Both the position numbers and the translations under genes were made by a program. Below the pieces are notes generated by a model, which was not told the origin of the DNA, made no database searches, and saw only the letters and a program-made list of their open reading frames with translations. A DNA stretch of 64,000 bases, taken from Balanoglossus misakiensis (lineage: Eukaryota > Hemichordata). This document shows positions 1-12,151 of this stretch, piece after piece (positions within the stretch are counted from its first letter, which is position 1; every line of letters starts with the position of its first letter). The stretch is taken from assembly GCA_040954595.2 (NCBI GenBank), contig CM082585.2:10168001-10232000 (forward strand), in the 5' to 3' direction.

Positions 1-76
1 CAACCTTTACACATATTGCAATGATGTTACTGAAAACACACCAGGACAACTTTTTCTTGTTTCTTGTTCTGTCCAG

Positions 77-246
77 GCGACATTGGAGGCGTACTGGGTT
101 TGTTCTTCGGGGCAAGTTTGCTGTCTATTGTCGAAATTTTCGACTTCCTCGTCCTGAGACGATGTTGCAAGAGGACACGAAGAATTGAGCCACAAACCAT
201 GGGTCGGCGAAGCGGGCAGTTCAAAGTTGACGACAAGGGTGTGTGA
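77..246 (+). CDS. DEG/ENaC (ASIC-like) sodium channel, last coding exon (partial)
   Basis: This is the C-terminal exon of an amiloride-sensitive-type cation channel subunit; the rest lies left of the window. A pyrimidine-rich tract ending in cag at 74-76 gives the acceptor. The exon enters in phase 2 and codes 55 residues to a TGA at 244-246. The segment DIGGVLGLFFGASLLSIVEI matches the end of the second transmembrane helix of DEG/ENaC/ASIC channels, where a GxxGLFxGAS motif forms the pore-side helix. A basic cytosolic stretch (RRCCKRTRR) and a short tail follow. Members of this family form trimeric plasma-membrane sodium channels. Ligand and subtype cannot be told from this exon. Confidence 0.78.
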
Positions 247-1728
247 TACTCCATGGAAGACAGTGCAGCCAGCGGTAGAAATGGGACAGGGGACCCAATA
301 CCCCTACGTACACATTTGCAACTTCACGCAATTATTTACGAAAATTACACCCCCCCCCCCCACACACACACGCCTTTGTACACGACTCTCTCACAGTTAT
401 ACTAGTAATTCATTTCTGAGAAGGTTTCAGTTGAGAATAATAGCAGCTGAGCTTGGTTTGTGATCAATAGAACAAAAACTGAAGACACCTATATTTTAGA
501 CGATCCCCTGTAAAGTATTTTAGGTCACGATAACTGATTCCTTTTCTATTAGGCTTTGTTCTTGCCGAACAATGACGTTTATATAAAAAAGTGTATATCT
601 TTTTAGTACATTCACGAAATAACGGTCATCCGAGGTTCAAAAAACCGTGTCATTGCACAATTCTACGATATCGTCTGGAATCGAAATTAGACCATACAGA
701 CATTAAAGATTACAATTGTCTAAATTTCCAATAAAATGTATATATTTAAATTCAAATCTGGTAATCTCCAGACAATCGGATACTATTGTTATTAAAGTGT
801 AAATAGTATCGTCTAAGCTTTTAATGTCTAATCGTTATGTAACAAGTGGCATTGTATTGTATGATATTTTATTCTATTATAAACCACTGGGTATAAACCA
901 GGCCAATGTAAGGATTATTCGTAGATTAACACTATCTGAAGGCCGCTGTTGGATAAAAATAGTTACTGCGATTACGCCGCAGTTGAATAATCTTGATATT
1001 GAAGATAAGATTTCCACGAAGTGAAGCATTTTGATTATGCATTGCACATTTCTGCATAACGAATCCACTGCGAATACTGTTGATGAATTTCGACCAATCC
1101 AGTGCAATTACACTTTCATGGTGCTCACCATAGACAGCTATGGTAACTTCACGAATATACAAGCTACGCTCACCAAAATCTAACGTGTTCTTTTCATTTT
1201 GAATAATATGTACCTGTGAACCGAATTTGATTTGAATCCGTTCAGCCATTCTTGAGAACGGCCTTCACAGACAGACAGACAGACAGACAGGCAAACATCG
1301 GTATGAGCTCTGAGGTGTATGAACATGTGACTTAAAATACCTAATACAAATGAGAGACAGCGTACTAAATGAATTTAGTTATAAATCTTTATTAATATAT
1401 ATAAAACATGTTTTAAAACGTCAAACCACATTCACATATCTTTAAAATTAAATGTATTATAGTTGGTAAAATATAGTGTATTTCTAGAAACCGTCGACGT
1501 CATTTTAAATGTATGTTAATGCTTAAAAAATTTTGTTTATACGATATAAAAATTCTAAGCCGTGTTGTGTAGTGATGCAGCCACGATTTAACTTCATTTC
1601 GTATCCGGCCATTTTATCCAAAAAGTTTTCTTCATAGAAGATTCCAGAGGCACGCACCAGTGACCCGATACAACACAATAAAGTAAATAGATATGAGACA
1701 GTAAACCCGTTCAATTAAAAGCCCAGTT
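247..1728. other. Intergenic gap between convergent genes
   Basis: This 1.5 kb contains no supported coding exon. It should carry the 3' UTR of the DEG/ENaC gene from the left and that of the carotenoid oxygenase from the right. An AATAAA on the minus strand at 1388-1393, about 340 bp past the oxygenase stop, is a candidate polyadenylation signal. A poly-C run with a short CA repeat at 349-371 and a CAGA repeat near 1268-1290 are the only low-complexity tracts seen. Confidence 0.6.
1268..1290. repeat. (CAGA)n microsatellite
   Basis: About six perfect tetranucleotide CAGA units lie in the 3' flank of the carotenoid oxygenase gene. Confidence 0.85.
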
Positions 1729-4700
1729 TTAGACATTTGGTACGAAGAGCCCGTGGATGCCGAAGTTAATTTGCACGTTGATTTCTGCTCGACCGATCTC
1801 CGTGAAACTTTTCCCGTCGAGCACTACCAAGAAGTTTGGTGCGTTGGGATCACTGTTGACAACTGCCGATAGTACCACTCCTGCAAACACAGCAGAAAGA
1901 CGAATGTCAGCTCAAATATCGCGTGCAATAAAGTCTGATGGCAACAACGTGGACGTCTAAACAACGCCATCCTTCAAGTCAAACTTACCATCATCCTCAC
2001 TTGAAGCAGATGGCGCCGGAATGAAGACCGGCTCTGACGGCAAGAAGTTCTTCTCTTCCCAGACTTTGTGGGTTTTATTTTTCACATCCACTTTGATCAT
2101 CTGCAACAGGGTGGAACAGATACGGTCTTTATTTCTTAGAAATTAGAAGAGGAATCGCGTTCCTGTTTTAACTTTGGAGAATATTTTAGGTCGTAAGAAA
2201 CATACGAAACTTACCCCTTGTTGGTTGCCAAGGATACCGTAGATATATCGGTAAGGTTTGCCATTGTAGTGATCGTAGTTGATTCGCGGCGCTTCAAAAG
2301 CTGTTGGCAAAACAACAGAAATTTAAATATTATGAATAAACCACATTTTGGCGGGTGCTTGTGTCCACTGAGCTGTAACTCCTGCTTTGCAACTTTTAAC
2401 AATCTCAAGAAAACAACTAAATGAAACGCTGAGTGCCGTTACTGCTAGATAAAATGTCTCCAGATTTCCGCGTAGACTTTAATCATCCAAAAAGCGATGT
2501 TCTGGTCATTTTGACAAAATAAAACTACGACATACCTTCGTCGATCAGTTTCTCCGGGGAACAAAACACGGTGCCATCTCCCGCCATTTCTGCTTGGCAG
2601 CTTGTGTACGATAAAGATACCAGATTGGTGGTTGTTTTGTCCTAAAATAGAAAGAGGTGTTAATTTAAGTGTGTTTATCATCCTTCATTCGTTTAGAGCG
2701 TTTTTTCAAGTGATGTGGAACAACAAGAATGGAAAGTGTGTTTTCTTTCAATCAAATTCCCCCACCAAAGAAACTTAATCCTCTGATAATTCTTTTGTTA
2801 TGATAAATCCCCATTCTTTTAGCACCTTTTCCCAAATACTTGGTAAATCCATATTGTATCGGTTAATCCCTAGTTTATCTGTGTGAAAGGTAAATTTGCA
2901 AAGTAGATTCATGATTTATTTGTGTAGAGAGAAGTTAATTTTTTCCATTACCTTAGCATTGAGCGGTAGTACAAATCGCCAACCCTCGGCTTCGTCTGCT
3001 GGGGGGAGCCCCCTTTTCAACTCCTCGATAAACGCCCTCTTGATGATCTCTTCGTTGTTGTAGCAGCACATATCGATGACCACATGGCCGTCATCCTCGT
3101 ACGCATTGATGTGGTGAAAACAAAAGAAAGCATCGGCCGTGAACGTAGTGGGCAGCAGTTCACCAGTGTGGCGGTTGACCACGTGGAAGAAGGCTTTGTT
3201 CCGGGGGCGGTACTCCATGCAGTCGGTCAGCGCATGGCCGCGAATTTTGCTGGTGAGGACCTTCAGAACGTTGACGTGCAGAGGCTGTTCCAAGTAGACG
3301 ATGTAGTTCTCCGTCAGGCCGAAACTGTGATAGTACGAGGGATCTCTGCCTCTAGCCGGTATACTGCACATGATAGACCATCTGTGCTTTTCAGATATAC
3401 CTATAAAATAAACGCACCGACGACATGAGAAGGACAACAATAGGACTTGGTTGTAAACTCCCCCGTACGGAGTGTGTTCCGATTGACCAGCCTTTACTAG
3501 TTTGAACCTCTAACTGGGTTCTGGGCTTCGGCAGGAGAATGGTCAGATACATGAAATTGCTTATTAGTGGTGAAGCATTTAATTTGCAATGTTTAAAATG
3601 GACGCCATATAGGCCCTACATGTAATTGGAAGTACGTGTATTCGGTTCAACTCATCCATTATTCATGTGCGAGAAATGTGCTGTTAGTAGTTAGCACCTT
3701 TTTGTGTTGGTTGTTTTTTCTTCGTTCATCGGAAATCGGACTTTTCTTTATGGGACATTTTGACCAACTCACCTTTTCGCGGTGGCTCAATTTTCATGAT
3801 GTTGTATTTGCACACTTTATTGAAGGAAGACCCCATGTTGTAGTGCGTGCCATCGGGTAAAAAGTGTGGATGAGCCGTTGCCATGTTAATAGCAACGTAC
3901 TTGGAGATATCTACCTAATAGTAGGAAAAATACAAAAAAATGTTGGAATATCAGGGTGTGTTTTTTTAATATAACACACAGATTATTTTCGTGAAGGAAG
4001 CGAGACTGATAACTTGCGGATTATGAAGTTGGCGCCAAATTTTAAATCCATCACTATCAGTGAGTACATAGCGACATGCGACCGACTGCAAACAGATTAC
4101 TTATCATTTGCATGAGCAGAAATTTGTATGGCCAAAAATTGTCACGAAGGGACGTGGAATGCTGGAACGCAGTGCTGTATTAGTCTGGTATCTAGCCGTA
4201 TTTTGTCCGCTATGCTTCCAAAACTAGTTTGGTGTATATACCATATCGTTAAGTTTTTCACATGAAATATCCAAGAATTACCTTGTCATCCTTGGTCGAA
4301 TCCAAAGTTTTCGGGTCAACTCTTCGCATGTAATGGGTTTCTGTCAGAGCGAATAACTCATCGCCCTGGTACATCATGTTGACACCGCAGTTGTCGCCTG
4401 CTGTTGGCAAGGAAAAGTACGCAGCCACTTTCTGAAAAAGGTTGTGACAAGGATCCGGGTGGGCGATGGTGCCGAATTCAGAGCAGACGATCCGATTGGA
4501 CGCCATGTTTTTGCGGTAATTATCACTGCGCAGAAACTTACTTTGATACGTCACCTACAAAGAGTGAGAAAACCGACCGTTACACGCTGTAGCAAGCGTT
4601 GAGTTGTTGGAGAGATACTAGTAGTTTACAGTCAGTCTCAAGAATAAGTTTACGGGTGCCTTGTGAAGAAAAACGAAGAGAAAAAAATCGGCAACTCACC

Positions 4701-5074
4701 TGTCCACCTTTTATGTGGTATCGATGCAACAGAGCCATTCCGTCAAAGAAATGCTTGTAAGAATCATTTCCAATTTCGAACAAACCAGCGCCGTTTCTGT
4801 ACAAGCTTCCTTCTATCCATTTTGGAATTTTCCCTGTGGGGAAAAATAACGTGAATAAAGTGACCATACAACAACCTAAGTCACTTTTACAGTATATCTC
4901 TAAACTTTTTATACAGAAATTGAGGAGCGTGACATTTACATGGATGCTTTGGTTTCACTTACCTCTGATGTTAGTTTTCATCGGTTGTGGGTGTTCATCC
5001 TTTATAGATGTATACATAACGCTCAGATCATACCTCTTTTCGGAGGGTTGGTCAGATGTCTTCGTTTCTGGCAT
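1729..5074 (-). CDS. Carotenoid oxygenase, BCO1/BCO2-like (nine exons)
   Basis: Predicted non-heme-iron carotenoid cleavage dioxygenase of the BCO1/BCO2/RPE65 family, 521 residues, near the usual family length. Coding exons on the minus strand: 5074-4963, 4833-4700, 4554-4282, 3914-3773, 3400-2952, 2641-2536, 2300-2215, 2100-1989 and 1880-1729. All junctions are GT-AG and phases agree. All four iron-ligand histidines are present: AHPH (about residue 188), YYHSFG (245), FHHINAYE (316/317) and GIHGLFV (514). [14 protein letters not shown] near the N-terminus is a family signature. The start chosen is the ATG at 5074, because the frame further upstream has no ATG before its stop. A minus-strand TATA box at 5262-5272 lies 188 bp upstream. 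Substrate choice (beta-carotene or other carotenoids) cannot be told. Confidence 0.93.
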
Positions 5075-5261
5075 TTTCCCCCTTTTTGTTTTCTGGTAAT
5101 TGCTAACTGGGATACGCAGGCACCTCTTCCGAGCTGATATCGCGGATTGCAAATGCAGACTGTAGTTTTGCTGGACGGTTTGATACAGCGCGGGCCAGAG
5201 ATCTGGTCGAAGCACGACTCTCGATGTGAAATTTCTTTCTCGTCTAGTTCTGCTCGGTGGG

Positions 5262-5272
5262 TTTTATATATA
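5262..5272 (-). promoter_or_regulatory. Candidate TATA box of the carotenoid oxygenase gene
   Basis: TATATATAAAA reads on the minus strand, 188 bp before the chosen ATG at 5074. It is placed so that a start site about 30 bp downstream would give a 5' UTR near 160 nt. Position and motif only; there is no transcript evidence. Confidence 0.45.
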
Positions 5273-5498
5273 AAGCCCACCAACAGTCACGTGACAGGGC
5301 CATGTTTGCTTACGGTTTCTATTCCCTTTTGGGCGGAGGGCGCACTACGTGTATCACTTATCTGAGATCATCATGGGTTATCGAACCAAGCGTGTTTTGG
5401 TTACCTTTGGTGACGTAACACCCTCCCTGCGAACTATTATCAAAAGCAGGTCTCTTCAGGTTATTGAACTTCTACATTGATCCAAGCATATTTGGCCA

Positions 5499-5580
5499 TA
5501 GCTGTGGTACGCAGCTGTACCTTGGGGGAGGGGGGGGGGTAATCAGCCCCCCCCAACGGTACAGCTGCGTACCACAGCTA
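5499..5580. repeat. Perfect 23-bp inverted repeat with G/C-run inner arms
   Basis: The left arm (5499-5521, beginning tagctgtggtacgcag) is the exact reverse complement of the right arm (5558-5580). The inner part continues the symmetry: a G run at about 5524-5539 faces a C run at about 5547-5554, leaving only a few unpaired bases. The element could extrude a cruciform or be the core of a small non-autonomous transposon. It lies just upstream of the carotenoid oxygenase promoter. Confidence 0.9.
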
Positions 5581-6539
5581 AATTGGCCACGCCCAATATT
5601 TAACAGGTTTTCATAAGGTACTGTACGTGTTTTACTGTGGAAATCAATGAACTTCAATTTATTTCGTTCCCCTCAATCCTAAAGTTGTTTTAAGTTGCGT
5701 GTATTATGACGGGTGGGTTCTGAGGAAATTGGGACGGTCTGTCATGTAAAGTGTGACCCCCTCGACACCCCCTTTTAAAAGTGACCCTCCCTCAATTAGG
5801 AAGAGCAGTAAAATACGACCCCCTTAATTTCTCACGACCCACCCCTTCTTATAATAACTGAAAGCTCTTTAAATACGGTCGAAACATGACAATAATTGTT
5901 TGAATAATGTTGCAAAAAGTAAAATTCAAACAACTTCAGCTAAATTGAACATCTTCAGTTAAAAAAAACTAGAATAATACTTATAATGTTACGACTTTGT
6001 TTGTACAGCTCGCACGATGGAACATTAATGTATTACATCACCTTTGTTTGCAAGTTACAAGGTCCTACGCGGTCAGTGACCGTGATTACGTCACCGAAAT
6101 TAAAGTCTTTGTAAGTAAATTGCTGGGAAAACGTACCTCAATGGTCATCCCTCCCATTCCTATTAAATGGACTCTCCCTATAAACGTCATTGCCCTACCT
6201 TTCAGTCAAAGACGTCTCGCTCCCAGCAATTACATGCCTCTGATCACCGGTCCAAAGGGCAATGTCGTTTGAAGGGACATTCCAATTAAGCCATGTGAGG
6301 ACCGATCCAGACAAACCTCACAGGTTTACTACATTCGACCGTCTACCCCAACTCGCGGTCGCAGTTCGACTGTGCCTGACATGTTTTAGTACCTCCATGG
6401 TTGAATTAAGATGAAGAAGAACACGTAGTGTACACCACATTCCGACAGTTTCTACAATAAATTAAAACCATTGTGATTACTGTAATCGATCGAACGGTGT
6501 CGTGTCAATTAATTAAGTAAGTGTCCAGGTGATTTGATC

Positions 6540-6554
6540 GGGGGGGGGGGGGGG
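6540..6554. repeat. Poly-G run (15 bp)
   Basis: An uninterrupted run of 15 G bases in non-coding sequence. Confidence 0.9.
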
Positions 6555-6670
6555 TAATGCCCCTTGCCTCAGTCACCTTTGAACTTTAAGAGATGGCATT
6601 ATCTCACCATACTCAAAGTCCTTGACGCCATGGCTAAGAAATTACTTAGTTACCCTTGACGTCCAATGAA

Positions 6671-6767
6671 AAACTATAACTTTGTCAGCTCAGTTCAAAC
6701 GCAGAATACATTGTAAAAGAACTGCAAACAATGAATAGATTTGAGAAAGCTGACAAAGTTATAGTTT
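6671..6767. repeat. Perfect 20-bp inverted repeat
   Basis: The arm at 6671-6690 (aaactataactttgtcagct) is the exact reverse complement of 6748-6767, separated by 57 bp. It could form a hairpin or mark the ends of a small inserted element. No target-site duplication is obvious. Confidence 0.88.
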
Positions 6768-6929
6768 GTTAAGACAAACAAACAAGCACGGTGTTATTGA
6801 CAAACATAAACACAAACCATCTCTTCGCTGATTCTTAAATGTTTCTTGTCTCGTTCTGTATAAGAATATTTGTCTTTGCACTACAAGAAAGAGAAAGGTT
6901 TTCTTAAAATAAAACGCCGTAGTCCAATA

Positions 6930-7104
6930 GCCTGCGTTCAGTTCTTGACTTAGGTTGGTCCAGCCGGGACTGCAGGCTTGTCCTGTTTGTCAACAGCTGG
7001 TCTTTTGTCACGCTCTCAATAAAAGGGTGAGATACGTTCTCGGGTGACGTCGATTTTAAACGCTGATGACATACAGGACAAGCCTGTAAGGTGTGAACGC
7101 AGGC
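6930..7104. repeat. Nested inverted repeats
   Basis: Outer arms gcctgcgttca (6930-6940) and tgaacgcaggc (7094-7104) pair perfectly. Inner arms caggcttgtcctgt (6973-6986) and acaggacaagcctg (7073-7086) also pair perfectly and in the right order. The spacing between outer and inner arms differs on the two sides, so this looks like a long inverted duplication that has acquired an insertion or deletion. Confidence 0.8.
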
Positions 7105-8014
7105 AGACGTGTCAAATGCATGTAAATTAATCTACGCCATGTGGGTAGCTGCATTTTCAAAGGTGTGAACTCGGCCGCATGGTGTGTTTGAAATGCTTCC
7201 TGGTACATTGTGTATTTTAGGAGGCAAACAATGACCAACCGAGATCATTGATCTATCCGAAGACCTATACGTGTAGTGTAATGTATTACAGCTATTTTGG
7301 CCAAATTGATAGCTAACTGTGCGAAATTTCGAAGCAATGCTGTTGTCGCAGTGGTTGAAGAAAATGGCTTTCCATGATACCAATTTCCTCCAGACCACCC
7401 ACTCCCCGCCCGCCCACCAATATGAAATGGGTTACTCCCCAAGCATGGAGCCGCTACTTTGCAAGTTTGACTGAAGAGTCATTCACCTTTACTATAATCT
7501 TTGACAGTGATCTCCACGTCTATTAATATCCATAAGATACTGATACCAGAGGAAAATCATGGGATTTTCTTTTACATCAGATTGACACCCCCCACACAAG
7601 TGGAGCAATTGACGCAATGAATAAAACATACTCTTCCCAAGACGAATAAAGCCTGGCAAATTAGTTGGTTCTTCACGTTTCACTACAAATACAGCACTAT
7701 ACCGATGTGGACGACGTTTACGATATAATTTGTGGACTAACGTGAACGAGCGAGGCGAGGCGGTGGGCAGACTGAAAGATTCAGTCGTGTGCGGGCGCTT
7801 CTACCATTTGAGCCGGTGTTTGTAGCAGCGCCCTCGTGTGGCAGCGAAGATGATGGTAATTGTTTTTGTATTTTGGCGTTTCTAATATCTCTGTCTGTCT
7901 CTCTGTCTGCGAACTTTAATGTAGCAAAGAAAGGAAAGGTTTGTGAGACTCGTTTTTCTGGAAATCAGTCACCAAGACTCTCTCACAACCCACGGTTCGC
8001 TATAAGGCAAGGGA

Positions 8015-8031
8015 GGGGGGGGGGGGGGGGG
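8015..8031. repeat. Poly-G run (17 bp)
   Basis: A run of 17 G bases, preceded by a further GGGA, in non-coding sequence. Confidence 0.88.
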
Positions 8032-10786
8032 TTTCTGTCGCGCGTCTTTAGTTCCGAGAAATGCTAAGCCCGCGGTGTTGTTGGTATTTTCTATTCATAG
8101 AACATTGTGATTGTCCTGGATAGCTGAACCGATTTAGGTGAGATTAATTGAAACAGAAATTGTGTGAAAGTGTGCTGACTTCATTTGAAAACAGCGGGAT
8201 CAATATTTCGAACTTTGAAGAGGGATTAGGGCTAAAGTCCTCGCAGCAATTGGAGCTTGTATTTCTTTTTCCAAAGCCTAATAAAATCGACACTTTTCCT
8301 GGTGAGGCCCACGTGGGATCCTAAGCATTCAGAAAGGATGCGATGCTGTGAACTTGGGTGGGTGGGCCGGGAATACAATTTCAAGCCATCCAATAATTGA
8401 CCAAATCGCTCTTCTGAAAAGGTCATGCGTGTCGAAAATAATACTTGTGAATGAAACGCCTTCTCGTTATTTGATAATCGGATTCGATGTTATATTGTAC
8501 GAATTCTTGAAGAACGGTGCAGATAGCTACATGGTGATCCATCGAAGCATGATTACAGAATAGGGAGGAGGATCACAGAAAATTTGGCTATGAAATATGG
8601 AAGCTAAAATATCTCTTCAAGGGATTCCATTTACAAATTGGGCCATCTTCTATAGGTCGCTCAAAAATAATTACTCCCACGCTACCAACGCCACGAACAT
8701 TGGCATTGCTTGAACTACCGTTGATTCATTCCATTTGCATCTCCAATTAATTAATTGGCAAATGAGATACGTTTTCCAGTGATATATCTACACTTGGAGA
8801 CTAAATTTTAAATAAATCAATAACGTAAATGTATTACCTGTTACGAAAGACTCCGCAGACGGATTGGTGAATACCCTACAATCTTTAGGCTCGTGAGTTG
8901 TGACATGTTCCGTACATCGACTTCTGAAAGCATCCTGCGACTGTCGTAAAACACTCTACTGTTGACATTTTCCTTGGGGTTCGCGTTTCGCCATTCTGCG
9001 CCCGACGTAAACGACAGATGTCCGTCTGAGAGTGTCGCCGCTGTGACCGGTCGTCTAACCCACCTTGCTGGTCAAATACTGTCTAAATATTGAGCCATTG
9101 CTGTCCGTAGCTACTCTTCTGTGCTTTCCGTCAATCTGGATTAAAAGTACATCTAAATGGCGGCTGAACTTGGTTGGGACACTCCTGTGATAGAGGGACT
9201 GTCGTTGATACCTCAACGTACGTGACGCAATAGGGCGTACACGTGGTTTTAGTGCGCGAGTTTGCCATGCGCAGAAAGACGCGCTGGAGTCACAACGGGG
9301 GTGCCGCCACTGGATCTCAACTTGGAGTGTGAGTGAGGAAGGAGGCAGCGGGGGTGACGTATCAGCTCAGTGTGTATTGAATGGAAGGGACATTTGACAT
9401 TGAAGTACATTTTTGGGACCTGTTCTTAGGCCTACTAATGTGAAATAGGCTTCGTTTAATATTATTCGTAGTGTAAGATGCCTGTCTGTTTTGTCTTTGT
9501 CAGTCGATTTGGGACCGTCCCCCGGGACCGTCTCAAAGAAAAGGTCAAGCCCGACAACTACGGTCAGGCTGGCAAAGATGAGCTATAGAGTTATCCACAC
9601 GAGTCCGCAGTGATCAAGATATCAATGGATTACTTTAATGGATGCAAAATCACTTTAGAAAAAAACATAATAGCATTGATAGAAGCATGCACATATTAGC
9701 CATGTTCGCGGTGCTCGGCAGAGATTTCATCGGTAACACTTTTATGGTTAAACGCAACGTTTTGATTGACTGGACCTCCGAGTATTTAAATTACTGCAGC
9801 TGATCTTTTGACCTTTCCATTTAAAGGAATTTGTCGGATATGGAGGTGGACGAACGGCTCCCTGGAAAAATTTTAAATGATTCACTCCCGGCACTCAATT
9901 TGATGCAGATATATTCACCAACAGATATTGCTTCATGCAATTTCCAAAGGACCGGATGTTCCCTCAAAAATCCTGGAAAATTATCAAGTAAACGTCGGTG
10001 TTGACAGGGGTGAAACCAGTGACCCCTGACTGCAGAAAGCAAATTGCTGTATTTCTTATAATTTAAATTTAATCCTTGGGCTTGCATGAGATTGATTTAG
10101 GAATCTGACAGGAAAATAGATGGAACATCCCTTTTCAATACATGGAAATCTATTTGCAGTGACCCACGCGTCTCCATTGAATATTATTCAGTTAAAAGCA
10201 TGCTGTGCGCGTGGAAGAAGATATCGAACCCGCGACACCTGCACGCTGCAAAGTATTTTCAAATCAATCATGCCAGGCATAGCTGTGTACCCCTCCAGGG
10301 CGTCGTTATGCATCTATAGTCGCTCCAGGAAAGAGAAAATAGAAAACGGCGATTTTGAATCTCAGATGAGCTAAAATTGTATCGGTAATTGATCGGCGGG
10401 CTTCCCGAATGACAGTTGTGGACGTGCGTCCCTCCTGGTAGAATGGGCCGGAGATTTCCAACGCTTGTCGTCAGAAGTGGCCTCCCTGGTACAAATACCG
10501 TTGTTGGTTTGAAGTGTTAGCGAGTTTATATGATGTCCACAGGAAAGAGAGATTAGATGGCAAATGCAAGACAGGTTCTGTGATCCGTAACCGTGTTAAT
10601 ATTTATAATAACGAAATTTGCTTGTTTTCGACCGTACACCGGCGTTGTATGACACCTTTCACTCTTGCCGATCGCCAGATTTTCGCCGCACGATTCGAAG
10701 CAGCCGAAACCATCATTCAATCTAAAAAACAACAATACATGTATACACATAATGGTAACGAAGACAGCATTCTAGTTAGTATCCCC

Positions 10787-10806
10787 CTCTCTCTCTCTCT
10801 CTCTCT
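10787..10806. repeat. (CT)n microsatellite
   Basis: About ten perfect CT units, just downstream of the 3' end of the WxxW-domain gene on the minus strand. Confidence 0.85.
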
Positions 10807-10943
10807 ACCGTTTCTATGCGCGTATGCGCAAACTGGCATACTCAGTCTGATGCTGTAGATCCCTGGGCAATGATCTCCGTACGAATAAAAGCTAGATGCC
10901 AGCTGTACCAAAATAGAACCTGCATGATGAAACCCCGAAAAAT

Positions 10944-12151
10944 TCAAAATAAACTCACAATCGTCTCGTGTCTGTCTACTTCGTGTCCGATGACGGAGCT
11001 ACCGAATTCCTTTCCTTGGTAACGGCACACACAGTATCGCATTTTCAGATGCACCCTGGCGAACTGGGAACATAGGTACACACAAACACATGCACAGAGA
11101 ATGGTGGTCGCGGCAAAGACGCCAACCAGAATGTAGGCAATCTGGCAGCCGTCGGTTAGCTGGTCCATCGCAGGCTGCGCCGTCGTCGGAAATGGTCGTC
11201 TGCTTGACGGCAACGTTGATTCAGTCGCAGGTGTCATCATCAGAGGGCTCGCTTTGAAGCCCGTCGACTGCGTTGCACGCGATGAAGTCAGTATCTCATC
11301 TTGTGACGTAGGTGACTTGGTTGCCTGTATAGGAGTACTCTTCACAGTCGCTGATTCCATTACTGAAACACCTGTACGCACAGTTGCAGAACGCCTTACA
11401 AGGGACTGAGAAGTCGATACTATATGCTGTGCTGGAGTTGGCTGCGAAATCACTGATTTCTCCGCTGCTGACGTCCCCACGGTTTCTCTTACTGAAGTAG
11501 CTTGCACTGATTGCGTATGCGATGAAGTTGGTACATCATTTTGCAATGTGACTGGCTTTGAAGTGTGGAACCCGCCGAGAGAGTACGCAAATTTCGAATC
11601 ATCTGTGGAGTCAGCTGTCGTCGACGAACTCGTGCTTCCATCTGTTCCTTGATTCGGTTGCGTTGCATTGTCACAAGAACAAGCCACTCTAATTTCGTAA
11701 TCAAAGCAGTCATGGCCCGCTTGCTCTCCATGGAAACACATAAAACCCGACTCTGTGGCACACGTCAGTCCCGTCTGTCCTGTCTCGTTATACGGGGTGA
11801 AAGGTGAACTGGCTAGTCTGCAGTCTATGGCCAATACGCCTTCGCAGAAAACATACAGTTGTCGCAATTGGTCGATGATTTCAAAGTCGCCTAACAGTGG
11901 TTCCACGACCCCCGTCTCTTCATCATTCATCCAGTCAGTCCAACATAACTAAGAAAAAATAAACAGATGTTTACTGGTTGTGTGAGAAGACACAGTTCAT
12001 GGGGTATATCATTAAGGGGGCACAAGGAAACTATTTTAAAACTTTGTGGTAACAAGGCAACTACTTCACCTACTTGGCTTCCCGTGCTTGGGAGGTGAGT
12101 CATCATCACGACGACGGTTGCCACTAGCAACGAAATTGCTCTGGTCGCCAT
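10944..12151 (-). CDS. Membrane protein with one Cys-rich WxxW domain and a Ser/Thr stalk
   Basis: Two coding exons, 12151-12074 and 11948-10944, joined in phase 0, give 360 residues. A signal peptide (about residues 1-25, MATRAISLLVATVVV...) leads directly into CWTDW, the opening of the WxxW (mucin-5AC/CILP-type) domain. The domain runs to about residue 120 and ends YEIRVACSC, as the family does. A Ser/Thr-rich stalk of some 150 residues follows, likely O-glycosylated and containing imperfect internal repeats. A transmembrane segment (IAYILVGVFAATTILCACV) and a short tail come last. This is a cell-surface mucin-like layout, with the exact role unknown. A gtgagt donor at 10958-10953 overlaps the last codons, so the true tail may splice onward instead of ending VSLF. 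The exon 1 donor is read as gtaggt because only that keeps the WxxW frame. Confidence 0.82.

Larger units (their letters stand above)
5581..10943. other. Gene-poor 5.4 kb stretch
   Basis: I find no exon set here that reads as a recognisable protein. It holds two further inverted repeats (6671-6767 and 6930-7104), poly-G runs at 6540-6554 and 8015-8031, a CT repeat near 10787-10806, and one possible isolated first exon starting ATGGCGGCTGAA at 9157. Open frames of 60-115 codons are scattered over both strands without homology or splice support. The stretch may be intergenic or may contain introns of an unrecognised gene. Confidence 0.5.

Noticed and set aside
5997-6272. 91-codon plus-strand open frame in the gene-poor stretch
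   Set aside because: No recognised domain and no neighbouring exon; length is within chance expectation.
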